This document shows positions 6,368 through 6,960 of a DNA stretch of 6,960 nucleotides, piece by piece. The position numbers were made by a program, and so were the translations under genes. This stretch comes from Actinomycetota bacterium (GTDB lineage Bacteria; Actinomycetota; Actinomycetes; Mycobacteriales; Mycobacteriaceae). Under the pieces are notes generated by a model. It ran no database searches and had not been told where the DNA came from. It saw nothing but the letters and a program-made list of their open reading frames with translations. Each line of letters opens with the position of its first letter. Position 1 is the first letter of the stretch. The DNA lies in contig SYAA01000268.1 in assembly GCA_005789055.1 (NCBI GenBank), positions 1-6,960 of the forward strand, in the 5' to 3' direction.

Positions 6368-6430
6368 ATGTTCACCCGTCATCACTCCCACGGGCGGATA
6401 CAACCCGAACCCGCAGACCGCGCTAATTGA
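6368..6430 (+). CDS. Putative 20-residue small ORF, possible leader peptide upstream of the VOC gene
   Basis: ATG at 6368 follows a strong Shine-Dalgarno GGAGG (6358-6362) at 5 nt. The frame encodes MFTRHHSHGRIQPEPADRAN and ends at TGA 6428-6430. I do not recognise the peptide. It is hydrophilic and basic at the start, with three His within residues 5-8, and has no membrane segment and no Cys. It lies just downstream of a good -10 box (TACCGT) and ends 39 nt before the VOC ATG, with its stop inside the first copy of a 10-bp tandem repeat. The arrangement of promoter, short leader, good ribosome site, tiny ORF and then enzyme gene resembles a regulatory upstream ORF. No attenuator hairpin is obvious between it and the VOC gene. 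A 20-codon ORF can arise by chance; the ribosome site is the main support. Confidence 0.4.
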   Translation: MFTRHHSHGRIQPEPADRAN

Positions 6431-6440
6431 CGCTAATTGA
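6421..6440. repeat. Perfect 10-bp tandem repeat CGCTAATTGA x2
   Basis: CGCTAATTGA occurs at 6421-6430 and 6431-6440 without a gap. The AATT cores are 10 bp apart, about one helical turn, in a GC-rich background. It lies 30 bp before the VOC start and about 70 bp after the proposed start of transcription. It could be an operator with two same-face half sites, or a simple slippage duplication. Confidence 0.6.
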
Positions 6441-6458
6441 ACAGAGCCACGATCCGGC

Positions 6459-6463
6459 AGGAG
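6459..6463 (+). promoter_or_regulatory. Shine-Dalgarno AGGAG of the VOC gene
   Basis: AGGAG is followed after 6 nt by the ATG at 6470. It decides the start of the VOC gene, which no upstream in-frame alternative challenges. Confidence 0.75.
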
Positions 6464-6469
6464 ATTACG

Positions 6470-6960
6470 ATGGTCCGACCGAACGCCGTCAACTCCGAGT
6501 TCGCACTTGGCGGTATCAACCATGTCGCACTGGTGTGCTCGGACATGACGCGCACGGTCGACTTCTACTCCGGCGTACTGGGCATGCCGCTAGTCAAGTC
6601 GCTGGACCTGCCCGACGGCATGGGGCAGCACTTTTTCTTCGACGCCGGAAACGGCGACTGCGTCGGATTCTTCTGGTTCACCGACGCCCCCGACGGCGAA
6701 ACCGGCGAGACCACCCCGGTGGCGCTTCCCGGCCTCGGTGACATCATCACCGCGGTCGGCTCAATGAACCATCTGGCGTTCCATGTCCCTCCGGAACGCT
6801 TCGACGAATACCGGCAGCGTCTGATCGACAAGGGGGTGGAAGTCGGGCCGGTGCTCAACCACGACGAGAGCGAGTCGCAGGTTGCCGAAACGCTGCATCC
6901 CGGGGTCTACATCCGCTCGTTCTACTTCTATGACCCAGACGGCATAATGTTGGAATTTGC
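6470..6960 (+). CDS. VOC superfamily protein, glyoxalase/extradiol dioxygenase fold (partial, C-terminus off window)
   Basis: The frame from ATG 6470 is open to the right edge: 163 whole codons plus two bases. The product shows two babbb modules of the vicinal oxygen chelate fold. Module one begins INHVALVCSDMTRTVDFYSG (16-35); module two begins near MNHLAFHV (99-106) and ends FYFYDPDGIMLEF (151-163). The expected metal ligands are present: H18, H101 and E162. H105, and H143 in the segment TLHPGVYIRS, are further histidines near the site. Family members bind Fe, Mn, Zn or Ni and act as dioxygenases, isomerases, glyoxalases or thiol transferases; the exact reaction cannot be told here. The LEF motif usually comes close to the end, so little of the core is missing. 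It is divergent from the broken TauE/SafE gene and preceded by a possible leader peptide, a tandem repeat and a good Shine-Dalgarno. Confidence 0.9.
   Translation, partial: MVRPNAVNSEFALGGINHVALVCSDMTRTVDFYSGVLGMPLVKSLDLPDGMGQHFFFDAGNGDCVGFFWFTDAPDGETGETTPVALPGLGDIITAVGSMNHLAFHVPPERFDEYRQRLIDKGVEVGPVLNHDESESQVAETLHPGVYIRSFYFYDPDGIMLEF

Noticed and set aside
6427..6455. TTGACG at 6427-6432 as the -35 of a separate VOC promoter
   Set aside because: The position 17 bp downstream reads CGATCC, with no -10 similarity, and the hexamer is explained by the tandem repeat.
6427..6741. Plus-strand frame from a TTG overlapping the VOC gene
   Set aside because: It is out of frame with the VOC gene, has Arg-rich composition and lacks a ribosome site. 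The VOC frame carries all the family motifs.

Overview
This window looks like a piece of a high-GC actinobacterial chromosome, most likely Mycobacterium or Mycolicibacterium. It is strongly GC-rich with G/C-ending codons, start codons are ATG and GTG, and three genes appear to start from TANNNT -10 boxes of mycobacterial type. Two of those boxes lie exactly 6 nt before the start codon, as expected for leaderless mRNAs. No tRNA, rRNA, insertion sequence, phage gene or CRISPR array was seen.

Layout. (1) Positions 1-3549 hold a tightly packed minus-strand operon: an APC-family amino-acid/amine permease, then an ornithine cyclodeaminase/mu-crystallin family oxidoreductase after 9 bp, then a secreted DUF1254 protein overlapping it by ATGA. 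The DUF1254 gene runs off the left edge. (2) Positions 3550-3661 are a divergent intergenic region. (3) Positions 3662-5514 hold a plus-strand pair: a YeeE/YedE sulfur-compound membrane transporter and an S33 alpha/beta hydrolase, joined by another ATGA overlap. (4) Positions 5520-6281 hold a minus-strand TauE/SafE-type anion permease, convergent with the hydrolase and broken by an in-frame TAG between its two four-helix halves. (5) Positions 6282-6469 are a compact divergent promoter region with two look-alike promoters, a 20-codon small ORF with a good Shine-Dalgarno, and a 10-bp tandem repeat. (6) From 6470 a plus-strand VOC (glyoxalase/extradiol dioxygenase fold) gene runs off the right edge.

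How the genes may work together (inference). Two different sulfur-anion transporter families flank a peptidase/amidase-like hydrolase, and the divergent operon imports and oxidises an amino acid or imine-like compound. This would suit uptake and breakdown of an amide- or amino-acid-linked, possibly sulfur-containing, small molecule. No single pathway is proven. The hydrolase lacks the two glutamates that hold the substrate amino terminus in characterised proline iminopeptidase F1, and the YeeE protein lacks the third of the family's three cysteines. Both proteins may therefore have a changed substrate. The items most worth following up are the nonsense-split TauE gene, the small leader-like ORF before the VOC gene, and the altered active sites.
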